Origin: Granulosicoccus sp045110515
GTDB taxonomy: Bacteria > Pseudomonadota > Gammaproteobacteria > Granulosicoccales > Granulosicoccaceae
Assembly: GCA_045110515.1 (NCBI GenBank)
Contig: JBGCGD010000009.1
Span: 49,598-113,597, forward strand
DNA length: 64,000 nucleotides
Direction of reading: 5' to 3'
The notes under the pieces are model-generated. The model ran no database searches. It saw only the letters and a list, made by a program, of their open reading frames with translations, and had not been told where the DNA came from. Below are positions 51,570 to 60,485 of this stretch, in pieces; position 1 is the first letter of the stretch, and the number at the start of each line of letters is the position of its first letter. The translations under genes were made by a program, and so were the position numbers.

Positions 51570-51962
51570 TCAACTAATATTAAGCTTGGACACGTCATCT
51601 GGGATGTCATAATAGTCACCTTTGTCTGCCACAAAAATATGCTTTGCAATGCTGAAATCAGTTGGATTTTCAAGACATCCTGCAGCTATCCCAATGCCGT
51701 CCTCATCGTTCATTCGGTAGAACAGACTAGAACCACAAATTTTACAAAAACCCCTTTTCGCGGTCTTTGACGATGTGTACCACTCAAGCCCTTTGTCATT
51801 GGAAAATTGAACATTTGAATACGCCGCATGTGTAGATGCCCATAAGTGGCCGCTCATCCTTCTACACTGACTACAATGACAAACCGTCACGGTTTCGCGC
51901 GGAGATTCTACGGTAAAGCTAACTTCACTACACTCGCAACGACCTTTTAGCGTTTTACTCAT
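51570..51962 (-). CDS. GFA-family protein (CENP-V/glutathione-dependent formaldehyde-activating fold)
   Basis: 130 residues, a compact zinc-binding fold. Ligand cysteines: KGRCECSEVSF (C-x-C), VCHCSQCRRMSG (C-x-C-x2-C) and GFCKICGSSLFYR (C-x2-C). The family includes Gfa, proposed to help formaldehyde react with glutathione, but most members have no proven enzyme activity. ATG at 51962. Stand-alone; the neighbouring 51276-51510 and 52088-53129 genes are broken. Confidence 0.87.
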   Translation of the reverse strand: MSKTLKGRCECSEVSFTVESPRETVTVCHCSQCRRMSGHLWASTHAAYSNVQFSNDKGLEWYTSSKTAKRGFCKICGSSLFYRMNDEDGIGIAAGCLENPTDFSIAKHIFVADKGDYYDIPDDVSKLNIS

Positions 51963-52087
51963 TATATTAATTACTCATGTATGTGCTAGACGCCCACTCC
52001 AACTAACTGGAAACGAGTGTTGGCAGTGATGTCCATGGAAAGTCAGCTAGATAGTGTATCTGGCATGGGCAAAGAGAGCCAGAGGGT

Positions 52088-53129
52088 TTATTTACCTTCT
52101 ATTGTCAGATCAATGGCAGCAGTAGTTTTTGAAGATTTTTTAATGGCGTCGATTAAGTGATGAGAAGCCAAAGCCGCGCGGCCTGCGACCATGGGGTCAT
52201 GTCCTTCGCTTACAGACTCTAAAAAATTCTTGATGATAGCCTGGTGCCACAAGTGCCTGGGCGTGCTACGGGCGACCACTGAAGTGTCTTCCAATTCTGC
52301 AGGGAATATTTCTCGTCGGCCATCCCGCCACGATGTTTCGAGCTTTTCAGCAGTGAGTTTTAATGATCCGTGCTGACAATGCATGGTGATGGTTTCGGTG
52401 CCATGCGGGTAGCTTGCTGTGCTGGCAATGAGTGACCCTACCGCACCGGATGTAAAACGCAACCCTGCTACCGCATAGTCTTCAGCTTCCATAGTATGAA
52501 GTGGTGTGGTGGCTGTCATTGCCTGTACTTGGGCCACAGGCGCGGCGAGGCTTAGCGTCAGGTTGATCATGTGGATAACGTGAGTCATTAATACACCGCC
52601 GCCGTCTCGGGCATGGGTCCCGCGGCCTAGCTCATCGTAATATGACTGATCACGCCAAATGGGGACAGCTATCTCTATCAGTCCAGGATCTCCCAGTTCG
52701 CCGCTTGATAGTAGACGCCGAGCTTCAAGCGTCGTGGCTCGAAGTTGATGCTGAAACAACATTCCCAACGTACATTCTGCCTTCTCACATATATCAACAA
52801 CCTGCAAAGCTTCGTCTAGATTTCGCCCGATAGGTTTCTCCAATAGGATGTGTTTGCCAGCATTCGTAAGCTCCGTAATTAAGTCGATTCGGACCGACGG
52901 GGGAGTGGCTACAATGACGCTGTGTATATCCGGATTTTGCGTAATCTCGGATAGGTTATCGGTATAGCTTGGTTCTGGGCCGTCGTAATTTTCTGTCAGG
53001 GTGCCGGGAGAGCACAGAGATGAGACCAGCATGTTCCTGTAAACCGGATAGGGCGGTTACGTGCCGGGGCGCGATCATACCGGCACCTACTAGTGCAACG
53101 CCCGGTAAATTCTGTTCAGTTACTGGAAT
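52088..53129 (-). pseudogene. Gfo/Idh/MocA-family oxidoreductase, frameshifted N-terminus
   Basis: The intact frame 52088-53032 (314 codons) contains most of the family: VIVATPPSVRIDLITELTNAGKHILLEKPIGR (EKP motif), GTHARDGGGVLMTHVIHMINL and a C-terminal beta-sheet domain. The Rossmann motif is missing from it but is encoded just upstream in another frame: GVALVGAGMIAPRHVTALSG, 53040-53105, running into VLSRHP before a shift near 52995-53015. The upstream frame has only ATT (53127-53129) where an ATG is expected (reading I/M-PVTEQNLPG), directly after an in-frame TAA. A frameshift and a possible start-codon loss point to a pseudogene; an assembly error would explain only the first. Confidence 0.72.
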
Positions 53130-53216
53130 TTATTGTCCGTTTTATCAAGAGCGCTGGCTTCGAATTTTGCTCATCCTGTTGAGCTGCGTTAGGAATTCCC
53201 ACGTACCTCAAGATCA

Positions 53217-53564
53217 TTAAATTCGCTCGCACCCTCTGGCATAGCCACCTTCACAGGATTTAACAAACAACGCGTTGGCTTGCTGTTCATCTTGTTTGAT
53301 AACTTCGCCGCGTTGAAATAAAAGACCCAGATAGTAACAGCCTTCATAAAAATTTCCATCGCACGCTCGTGTAAATAGCTCTAATCCAAGTGAATCATCT
53401 TGCTTTGCACCAGTACCTAGTATGACTAATACACCCAGATTAGAACAACCATAGGCGCTGCCTGCATCACACGACATTTTGAAGAATTCAGCTGCTCGGG
53501 TTTTATCGGTTTCTACGCCTAAACCTACGCTGTACATATATCCAAGGCCATCGCAACCATGCAA
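53217..53564 (-). pseudogene. Sel1-repeat protein, detached C-terminal part
   Basis: 115 codons from a TTG at 53564, with about three cysteine-rich Sel1 repeats (GCDGLGYMYSVGLGVETDKT, YGCSNLGVLVILGTGAKQDD, GCYYLGLLFQRGEVIKQDEQ). It continues the frame of the upstream Sel1 gene exactly, separated only by a TAA at 53574-53576 and a few sense codons. It has no ribosome-binding site of its own, so it is unlikely to be made. Confidence 0.75.
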
Positions 53565-53573
53565 AACATCAAT

Positions 53574-54533
53574 TTAGCAGGCTTGAGTAAAGTGCGCATG
53601 CGCTTTTTGATAGTCCTGCTCTACACCATCACCGTCTCGGTATAAGACGCCCAGATCGCTGCATCCTTGTGGGGAACCTTCATGACAGGCGTGAGTAAAC
53701 AGTGCAGCTGCTCTACTATCACTCTTATCGACGCCTCGGCCCTCTTTGAAAATATAGGCGAGATTTAAACAGGCAGAGAGGTCACTACCTTTGCAAGCTG
53801 TTGCATACAGTGAGGCGACGCGTTCGAGTTCTTGTTGAGTCTCAGCGGTACGACTTAATATTTCTGCTAGGTTGAAGCAAGCACCCGCATTATTTCTGTT
53901 GCATGCTTTTTGATACATTTTAATTGCACGGTTCGAATTTCGTTCAACACCCTGAGCTGAGTCATACATTAAGCCAAGATTGGAACACCCTTCCGAACTG
54001 CCAAGGTCACAAGCCCTTGTGTATAACGCGTTCGCATTACTATAGTGCTGCTCAACCATTTCGCCGATATGAAACAAGTAGCCAAGAGTGAAGCAGTCGT
54101 CGACTACGCCTTTATTGCAGCTCTCATATAGTTCAAACAACCATTCGTTATCTGAACGGTTGGGGAGCTGAATATTTTCATAGACCTTGTCTTTAAACCT
54201 AACGACGTAACCACCAAAAACCGTGTAAGTGGTCGCGACGACTTCCCCGAAATCGGTTGAAGATTGGTCGTCAATAGTAAAGGTAATTTCCGGCACTATC
54301 CAACCGCAACTTGTGCTCGATTTATCAAGACCCTGTAATGAACTGTCGGCACGTTGAATCCATTCATCTTGTCCTAAAACGTTGTTGTGCTTACTGATAC
54401 TTTCGACCAGTCTATTGGCCGATTGGATATTTTCACAAACAAAATCATCTTCTTTCGAGACAAGAACATCGGAACCATATGAGAATGATGAGAGCGCAAT
54501 AAGGACCGAAACTGAAAACAAACGGGATTTCAT
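53574..54533 (-). CDS. Secreted Sel1-repeat protein, N-terminal part (premature stop)
   Basis: 319 residues with a signal peptide (SRLFSVSVLIALSSFSYGS), so periplasmic. Residues ~25-130 form an unassigned domain; then five Sel1/TPR-like repeats of about 36 residues with a conserved Cys pair, e.g. DDCFTLGYLFHIGEMVEQHY, EGCSNLGLMYDSAQGVERNS, GACFNLAEILSRTAETQQEL, SACLNLAYIFKEGRGVDKSD and QGCSDLGVLYRDGDGVEQDY. The last reads AHFTQAC then TAA, inside a repeat; the following codons continue the repeat array (53217-53564). A mutated AAA or similar probably created the stop. Cysteine-rich Sel1 proteins are envelope or virulence-related adaptors. Confidence 0.78.
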   Translation of the reverse strand: MKSRLFSVSVLIALSSFSYGSDVLVSKEDDFVCENIQSANRLVESISKHNNVLGQDEWIQRADSSLQGLDKSSTSCGWIVPEITFTIDDQSSTDFGEVVATTYTVFGGYVVRFKDKVYENIQLPNRSDNEWLFELYESCNKGVVDDCFTLGYLFHIGEMVEQHYSNANALYTRACDLGSSEGCSNLGLMYDSAQGVERNSNRAIKMYQKACNRNNAGACFNLAEILSRTAETQQELERVASLYATACKGSDLSACLNLAYIFKEGRGVDKSDSRAAALFTHACHEGSPQGCSDLGVLYRDGDGVEQDYQKAHAHFTQAC

Positions 54534-54946
54534 TTACTGCACCTCTAATCGAGCAATATGTTTTTGTAAATCAGCATATTACTTCCAAGGTGTTTAGCTA
54601 GCTATATTTTTCTTGAAAGACTGGCATTTGAAGACTTATGCCAACGACTCTTTTGCCTGTATTCATAAAGTACCTCTACCGATCTATGCTAAGCGCCATT
54701 GACGAGTTATGCGAATGCGCACCGTCAATCGGTTCTTGCACCGTGTCCCGGGCAAGGGTTTACAGCCCCGAAGTCAATTTAGAAGCGTCGTTGCTGCGAG
54801 TACTACTACAGCTTGATGAAATAGACACTGACAAGCTGTTGCCATGTGTTTCTGCGACATGACGTAAAATACCGCCTGTAGCTTCGCAAATGCTGCGGTA
54901 TCATCAGCCGTAGAACCTAGATTAACCTGCCAATTGATTGATCTCT
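54534..54946. other. Non-coding gap upstream of the sulfite-oxidase-like gene
   Basis: 413 nt. A 74-codon plus-strand frame (54638-54862) shows no family resemblance or ribosome-binding site and is doubtful. A 7-bp hairpin ATACCGC/GCGGTAT lies at 54869-54901, just before the 54947 gene. Otherwise nothing is recognised. Confidence 0.35.
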
Positions 54947-56041
54947 ATGACCGACAACCCGTTTGTTCCTAACGACACGAGAGTAGCTACCGTTGATGGT
55001 GTTTTTTCGCCTGCGGAGGTACAACTGGCTAACCGCAACCACGGCTTGTTACTGGAAACACTCGAGTGTGACGTGACACCAACGGGTGCGCATTATCTGC
55101 TTAACCACTTTGACGTGCCCGTGCTTAGCGAAGGCGACTTTCAATTAGAATTAAGCGGCTCATTTGATGCCCCCTATAAACTGACAATGGCGGATATTCG
55201 AGCGTGTGATCCGGTCACCATGCCGATCACAATGGAGTGTGCGGGAAATGGTCGGGCCGGTGTATCTCCTCGAGCCTATTCTATGCCCTGGATGTATGAG
55301 GCCGCTGGTACCAGCCTTTGGACGGGTACGCCATTATGGCCTCTGCTAGAGCGTGCTATGCCAGCACAAGATAGCGTTGAGATTGCCTTCTTTGGCGCGG
55401 ACTATGGCTACGATAGGGGGCGAGGGCACCACTTTGGTCGTAGCCTCTCCATGGAAGAATTACAGAGTCTGGATATACTACTCGTTTATGAAATGAACGG
55501 TGCACCACTGTTGCCACAACATGGTGCTCCCTTGCGGATTATTGTTCCGGGTTGGTACGGCATGGCCAGCGTCAAGTGGCTGAACAGGATAGAGGCTTTG
55601 ACCAAACCATTCGATGGGTTTCAGCAGGTGGGTACCTACCAACTCAAAGAAAAGCCTGAAGACACGGGTATCCCAATACAAGATATGCGGGTTAAATCTC
55701 TTATGCGCCCACCGGGTGTTCCAGACTTTCGTTCGCGAAAGCGCTGTGTAGAATCTGGTCCGGTTGCGCTTATGGGCCGTGCATGGTCTGGACTGGGGCG
55801 GGAAATAGTCCGCGTTGAAGTCAATATCGGTGACGACTGGCTGGATGCAAAGCTGACTCCGGGTGCAAGTAAGTACGCATGGACTCGTTGGGACTTGGAC
55901 TGGCAAGCAGAACCTGGAGACTATATTTTGCGATGTCGCGCCACAGATAGTGCCGGCAACACCCAGCCACTAACTCCACCATGGGATATGGCAGGTTTTG
56001 CAAACAATGCAGCGCAGAGTGTATCTGTGCTTGTTCAGTAG
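54947..56041 (+). CDS. Sulfite-oxidase-like molybdopterin enzyme
   Basis: 364 residues from ATG 54947; a TTG three codons earlier is also open. The Mo-molybdopterin domain has the cysteine ligand in ITMECAGNGRAGVSPRA (about C98), GTPLWPLLERA and VPGWYGMASVKWLNRIEAL. The C-terminal dimerisation domain runs VALMGRAWSGLGREIVRVEVNI to LRCRATDSAGNTQPL. No haem domain and no signal peptide, so probably cytoplasmic and passing electrons to an unknown partner. Substrate is not certain (sulfite or another S- or N-oxide). A decayed copy of its C-terminal part lies at 57279-57393. Confidence 0.87.
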   Translation: MTDNPFVPNDTRVATVDGVFSPAEVQLANRNHGLLLETLECDVTPTGAHYLLNHFDVPVLSEGDFQLELSGSFDAPYKLTMADIRACDPVTMPITMECAGNGRAGVSPRAYSMPWMYEAAGTSLWTGTPLWPLLERAMPAQDSVEIAFFGADYGYDRGRGHHFGRSLSMEELQSLDILLVYEMNGAPLLPQHGAPLRIIVPGWYGMASVKWLNRIEALTKPFDGFQQVGTYQLKEKPEDTGIPIQDMRVKSLMRPPGVPDFRSRKRCVESGPVALMGRAWSGLGREIVRVEVNIGDDWLDAKLTPGASKYAWTRWDLDWQAEPGDYILRCRATDSAGNTQPLTPPWDMAGFANNAAQSVSVLVQ

Positions 56042-56274
56042 CCCGTCCGGAGATTGTGTAAATTCATAGTGTTGCCGTAGATTCATCGGGGTTTCGAAAG
56101 GGTACACATGGATCGTGTATCTATCTGCGATTTCCTCTAGGTGGTCAATCTACGCATCCGTTCGTCGATCATTTTGGACGGTTATAATAATCAGCAGAAG
56201 TTTGCCAAGACGGGCGTGGGAGATGTTTTCGGGATACTTACAAGGCACTAAAAAATCAAAAAATTAGTTAATTA

Positions 56275-56973
56275 CTACCCTTCAATTGGACAGAGATTGT
56301 CATCAAGACACTCTTCCACAACAACTCTTTCGGGGTTTCTCAGAATTTTGGCAAATTTGTATTTGAATTTGCCACTTGATAACTCTACGACCTTATCCGC
56401 TACCCAGCGTGTATCTAGCATTTCCGATACATCCACATCACTATCACGCCAAAAAGTACTATTCATACCTGATGGAGCGGCTACCAGAACTTTTCCGATT
56501 TCGCGGTCCAATACTAATGATGTTCCGAACATACCTAAGCCAGCCTTTGTTGCGCAGTAGACCGATTCCATTTCTCGCGCGGTGTATTGCGAGCTTGAGG
56601 TTAGCAACATAACTTTGAGTGGGGTGTCGAGATTGTTTTTTAGGCGTTTTATTAGCAGCATAGGAGCCAATAGCCCCACGTTTGTCATTTGACCAATGTC
56701 CGCGTCAGAGAGTTCATCGATGCGTGATCTTTGGCAATAACCAGCTGAGTAGATAAGAGTGTTTACGGCGGGGAATCGCTGAACAACGTAATCGATTCGG
56801 CCGATTAAATCTAGGCTGTCGCTAGTCATATTTAGTTCGATATATGTCGAATTCGCCAGTTGGGGGTCATGTCGCCCGGTAACGCAAACAGTGTGACCCT
56901 CCTGTATATAATGCTTGGCTAGATCAAGCCCGAGACCAGACGAACCCCCTACTATCAAAATATTTTTCTTCAA
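56275..56973 (-). CDS. Short-chain dehydrogenase/reductase
   Basis: 232 residues, classical SDR. The glycine motif is ILIVGGSSGLGLDLAKHYI (residues ~4-22), then VCVTGRHD, TLIYSAGYC in place of NNAG, LLTSSSQYT (Ser) and the catalytic Y-x3-K in YCATKAGLGMF. NAD(P)-dependent; substrate unknown. The 56974-57398 region upstream lacks an intact gene. The gene is convergent with the sulfite-oxidase-like gene (233 nt between, nothing seen). Confidence 0.87.
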   Translation of the reverse strand: MKKNILIVGGSSGLGLDLAKHYIQEGHTVCVTGRHDPQLANSTYIELNMTSDSLDLIGRIDYVVQRFPAVNTLIYSAGYCQRSRIDELSDADIGQMTNVGLLAPMLLIKRLKNNLDTPLKVMLLTSSSQYTAREMESVYCATKAGLGMFGTSLVLDREIGKVLVAAPSGMNSTFWRDSDVDVSEMLDTRWVADKVVELSSGKFKYKFAKILRNPERVVVEECLDDNLCPIEG

Positions 56974-57278
56974 AGCAAAGTCTCACTATCTGATCGATGA
57001 TTTATAAAACCGACACAACTAGTGTGCACCAAAAGGACTTAAGAAGGGAACACTCGAAGCTTACTAGGAGCAAAATTTAACGTTATCGATTGTCCGGTTA
57101 CTAATTCAATATCTTCGGGTAGCGCCGCAGTTAATTTTCTTCAGCGCACAGTGAATATGTCTGATGTTTAGAATTATCACAGCTGGGCTAAAAGATTTTC
57201 GTGGAGTGCTCCTCATACATTGGACCAACTGACGTTTCAGTTTTTCTACAACCGGAAGAGGCTGGGTGTAAAGAAAAG

Positions 57279-57393
57279 CAGCCATTGGTGACAAGAGGCT
57301 ATTAGCGTATAAGCGAAACTGACTCCGGGCGCAGTCAAGTATGCATGGGCTCGCTGGGATCTCGATTAGCATGCGGAACCCGGAGACAATTAA
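57279..57393 (+). pseudogene. Decayed fragment of a sulfite-oxidase C-terminus
   Basis: From 57316 the plus strand reads KLTPGAVKYAWARWDLD, stop, HAEPGDN, stop; the intact gene has KLTPGASKYAWTRWDLD followed by WQAEPGDY at the corresponding place (55850-55922). Nucleotide similarity begins near 57279 (CATTGGTGAC). It has two stops and no start, so it is a relic of a duplicated or former neighbouring gene. The rest of 56974-57398 holds nothing recognisable. Confidence 0.72.
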
Positions 57394-57398
57394 CTCGG

Positions 57399-58352
57399 CT
57401 ATACCTGCTGTCGTGCAATCAATCCCATTGTAGCCGCGACTAACCTGGAAACGGAAAGTCCGCCAATACCGTCTATATCCACCTCAGGCATTATCTCTAC
57501 AAAATCTACAGCGGCAATACGACCCCGTGCCGCGGCCCCCATGATCAGTTCAAGCACTTGGTAATAACTAAAGCCACCTGGAGCACGTCCAATGGTATTG
57601 GGTGCAACAGATGGATCCATCGCATCGATATCAATGCAAAGTATGACGTTAGAACCTTCGTTAATTTCCTCAAGTGCTGGCTCTAAACCATTCCGAAATA
57701 CATCTAAGCCAGTAAAGAATTTGACGCCCCAATTCACGGCATCATCGTAGTCTGATGAATGTCCTGAACCAATCCCGCGTGCGCCTACTTGAACTATCTT
57801 TTCAATATGTTGCATTTCGGATGCGCGTCTCATGGTTGAAGACAATCCCATGTTCTCGTCCATGTGAGAATCGCGCCAATCAATGTGTGCATCTATTTGC
57901 AGAATAGTGTATTTGTCCCCCGTATCACTCAGTGCATCCAACATGGGAATTGGAATTGAGTCATCTCCACCGACGACAATAGGTACAACGCCACGACTAA
58001 CCACGGTTGACACAGCATGACGAATTGTTGCGCGATTCGACGCAAAGTCAGTTTCGCTCCATGGCAGGTCACCACAATCTATAGCTCGCTTTGCCCCAAC
58101 AGGAAAAGTTGGTCCACCCAGATCAAAATTGTGTCGCTCTACATTAGCAGTTAGTGAAGCGATAGCCTTTCGAAGAGATGCCGGGCCATTCCTCGCATAA
58201 GCGCCCACGGAGCCATAAGGAGTAGCGCAGGGAGCTCCTATGAATGCTGAAGATGCATCTATGAGGTCAAAATCATCGCACCGCTCTAAACCCAGAAAGG
58301 TATCGGCGTCAGTGGCACCAAATAATGCAGCTAGGTCGGGCTTACTATTCAT
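57399..58352 (-). CDS. Ureohydrolase (agmatinase/guanidinobutyrase-like)
   Basis: 317 residues of the arginase superfamily: hydrolysis of a guanidino group to urea with two Mn2+. Metal-site motifs: VVGGDDSIPIPML, QIDAHIDWRDSHMDENMG (DAHxDxxD), and CIDIDAMDPSVAPNTIG (DxDxxDP). In arginase-type motif one the usual GGDHS has His; here the residue is Asp, a variant found in some guanidino-acid hydrolases. The substrate is probably a linear guanidino compound, such as 4-guanidinobutyrate or agmatine. ATG at 58352; the IS-side neighbours run separately. Confidence 0.85.
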   Translation of the reverse strand: MNSKPDLAALFGATDADTFLGLERCDDFDLIDASSAFIGAPCATPYGSVGAYARNGPASLRKAIASLTANVERHNFDLGGPTFPVGAKRAIDCGDLPWSETDFASNRATIRHAVSTVVSRGVVPIVVGGDDSIPIPMLDALSDTGDKYTILQIDAHIDWRDSHMDENMGLSSTMRRASEMQHIEKIVQVGARGIGSGHSSDYDDAVNWGVKFFTGLDVFRNGLEPALEEINEGSNVILCIDIDAMDPSVAPNTIGRAPGGFSYYQVLELIMGAAARGRIAAVDFVEIMPEVDIDGIGGLSVSRLVAATMGLIARQQV

Positions 58353-58497
58353 AGATGTGTCTCTTTGATTGCTACTAAAGACAGAAACATTAGTGGTCGT
58401 TAGGAGAACTTTAGCAGGGATTAAACCGTGTAACTAACTTTCTTAGAGGATCTGACGACAAAGGCCGATTGTGTAAACTGGGCACCTTGGCAACAGG

Positions 58498-59040
58498 CTA
58501 CACATTGGTATCTTCTTTTAGTAATCCATAGACTGCGTGATCAAGGAATCGCCCGTTCACTTTTTCAGAGCTTCGTATAATGCCTTCCTGGGTGAATCCA
58601 AGACGCTCAGGAATAGCTCTACTTTTTAAGTTTATTGTTGCGCACCAAATTTCGATTCGGTTTAGTTTTATTTCATCAAACCCAATGGAGATCATCTCTC
58701 GCACAACGGATGTCATGAAACCATTACCATTAAATTCTTCTCCTAACCAGTATCCAATACGTCCTATTTCATTTGCCAAGTCGATATCGTGGTAATCAGT
58801 CATACCGATAATTTTGTTGTCGTATTCGATAACAATTTGCATGGATTTCTTGTCACTGTATAGATTATTTTGATCCTCTATAAATTTCTCGGTGTCTTTT
58901 TTAAAACGAGTGAATTCTACCCAAGGAAACCAGCGTTTAAGAAATTCTCGATTGCGATCGGTTAGCTCAAAGAGAGGCTGAGCATGCTGCTGCGTAAGAA
59001 GAGAAAGTGTAAGTGCCTTGTCAATTTCTCTAGGTAACAT
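58498..59040 (-). CDS. RimJ/RimL-type GNAT acetyltransferase
   Basis: 180 residues, full-length GNAT of the RimJ/RimL group (N-terminal alanine acetylation of ribosomal proteins, or small-molecule acetylation). Features: RNREFLKRWFPWVEF, IGMTDYHDIDLANEIGRIGYWLGEEFNGNGFMTSVVREMI spread over about 75-115 (acetyl-CoA loop) and RIEIWCATINLKSRAIPERLGFTQEG with the N-x-x-S/A-x-x-x-x-E-x-x-G-F pattern. Target unknown. Confidence 0.87.
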   Translation of the reverse strand: MLPREIDKALTLSLLTQQHAQPLFELTDRNREFLKRWFPWVEFTRFKKDTEKFIEDQNNLYSDKKSMQIVIEYDNKIIGMTDYHDIDLANEIGRIGYWLGEEFNGNGFMTSVVREMISIGFDEIKLNRIEIWCATINLKSRAIPERLGFTQEGIIRSSEKVNGRFLDHAVYGLLKEDTNV

Positions 59041-59103
59041 CTCTTAGCTCACTAATACACATATATGAAGGCTACTATCGGCGAAGATCGATCTAAGGGT
59101 ACC

Positions 59104-59703
59104 TTAGTTTAATCTTACATTATCCTTGCGAGTTCTAAGCCGCGCAATGCCTTTTATGCAAAGGATTATCATCAAGGCCACCAACACGATAGTGGTCGAG
59201 ATTGACTTGGCCAGTGACCAATTGCTAGCAGTGGAGGCCATGGCTTCGGTGATGGCTTCTGGTCCCGCTCGCAGCATAACAGCCACAGCGCTATTCTCTA
59301 GATGGTCGAAAAGCCCAGCCGCAATTGCTAGCACCGATAATGACCGACCCCAGTATGTGGGTGCCAAATGGAGTAAGGAAATTGCGGCAGTAGTTGCGAA
59401 CAACGTGGGATAAAAAATGTCCAGATATTGTTGAGTATCGAGATAGAAATCGCGACCTGCGTCAGTAATTACCGTCAGAAATACCTGAGCCTCATCAAAG
59501 GAATAGCCGCCTGGGCGCATGTCAAAAGGCACTTCGCCACCTGCCATCTCACTTACCCGTGGCAGAGACCATAGAACCATAATCAGGTAGTTCGTAACCG
59601 TGGCAGTAACCAAAACCCAATATACTTTCCAACCAATACTCATAGTACCTGCCGTTTGCGAATTTGACATGAAAGACAGCAATTTGTGCTTCTGAGGGTT
59701 CAT
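59104..59703 (-). CDS. Membrane protein of unknown function
   Basis: 199 residues, four hydrophobic segments (WKVYWVLVTATVTNYLIMVLW, YLDIFYPTLFATTAAISLLHL, SLSVLAIAAGLFDHLENSAVAVM, SISTTIVLVALMIILCIKGIARL). The loop GLFDHLENSAV is conserved-looking. No family is assigned. ATG 59703 is divergent from the Crp/Fnr gene with 70 nt between, so the two may share a regulatory region. Confidence 0.7.
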   Translation of the reverse strand: MNPQKHKLLSFMSNSQTAGTMSIGWKVYWVLVTATVTNYLIMVLWSLPRVSEMAGGEVPFDMRPGGYSFDEAQVFLTVITDAGRDFYLDTQQYLDIFYPTLFATTAAISLLHLAPTYWGRSLSVLAIAAGLFDHLENSAVAVMLRAGPEAITEAMASTASNWSLAKSISTTIVLVALMIILCIKGIARLRTRKDNVRLN

Positions 59704-59773
59704 ATGATACGTTGCTACGCTTGCGAAACTGGTACGGTATTCTCTATCGCAAATCTCACAGTGGCATTAACAA

Positions 59774-60370
59774 ATGATAAACAATCTCGATGAATTTACG
59801 GCTGCATCAGTACTTCAGCTCCTTGAATCTATCGAGCCCGGTTGTGTTGATAGTCTCAAAGCACTATTACCCATGATGAGTTGCCATGAGGTTGATAAAA
59901 ATAAAACCCTTTTTCATGCTGGGCAAGAAAATGGATACGAATACCTATTACTGAATGGAATGCTCAGATCTTTAATTCTGGATGAGAAGGGTAATGAGAC
60001 TACTGTGGCGTTTCATAGCGCACCTTGCGTGGTTACGCCTTGCATTGCGCGGAGCGAGTACTCTAGATCGTTAGTCTCTTGTGAAGCGGTCCAAACTAGT
60101 CGTATCGTTCGTTTTTCCGAGAATGCTCTTATGGATCTTATGCGCAAAGATGAAAATGCCAGTCGGTGGGGAAACCGAGTTATGCAAACAGAACTAGTCA
60201 GACGATCAAAACGTGAATGGTCCCTTGCAGCTGAATCAGGTGCTAAGCGATTAGAAAGATTTGAAAAGGAACATCCAGATGTAGCATCTGCGGTGTCAGC
60301 CAAAATCATAGCTACTTATCTCGGCATCACGCCAGTCACATTGAGCCGCTTACGGCATACTGGAAGATGA
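59774..60370 (+). CDS. Crp/Fnr-family transcriptional regulator
   Basis: 198 residues. N-terminal cyclic-nucleotide-binding-like beta roll (about 30-125: NKTLFHAGQENGYEYLLLNGMLRSLILDEKGNETTVAFHS spread over about 43-83), a long dimer helix and a short C-terminal winged helix (SAKIIATYLGITPVTLSRLRHT). No Fnr-type N-terminal Cys cluster, so an iron-sulfur oxygen sensor is unlikely. It is 115 nt upstream of, and parallel to, the cupin gene at 60486, so it is the obvious candidate regulator of it. Effector unknown. Confidence 0.86.
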   Translation: MINNLDEFTAASVLQLLESIEPGCVDSLKALLPMMSCHEVDKNKTLFHAGQENGYEYLLLNGMLRSLILDEKGNETTVAFHSAPCVVTPCIARSEYSRSLVSCEAVQTSRIVRFSENALMDLMRKDENASRWGNRVMQTELVRRSKREWSLAAESGAKRLERFEKEHPDVASAVSAKIIATYLGITPVTLSRLRHTGR

Positions 60371-60485
60371 CAGCCAGCATTGGGCTAATAGTTGTCTCCT
60401 CTTTGTTGACTCGGTAACTTCTGTCTTACACACTTGCAGCTAGTTGTCGGTTTGGAACCCCTCCAATGATTTGTTTGAGAATACT

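Noticed and set aside
54638..54862. Open frame of 74 codons before the sulfite-oxidase-like gene
   Set aside because: No ribosome-binding site or homology pattern; too weak to list as a gene.
59774..60370. Crp/Fnr regulator as an oxygen-sensing Fnr
   Set aside because: Lacks the N-terminal cysteine cluster needed for a 4Fe-4S cluster.
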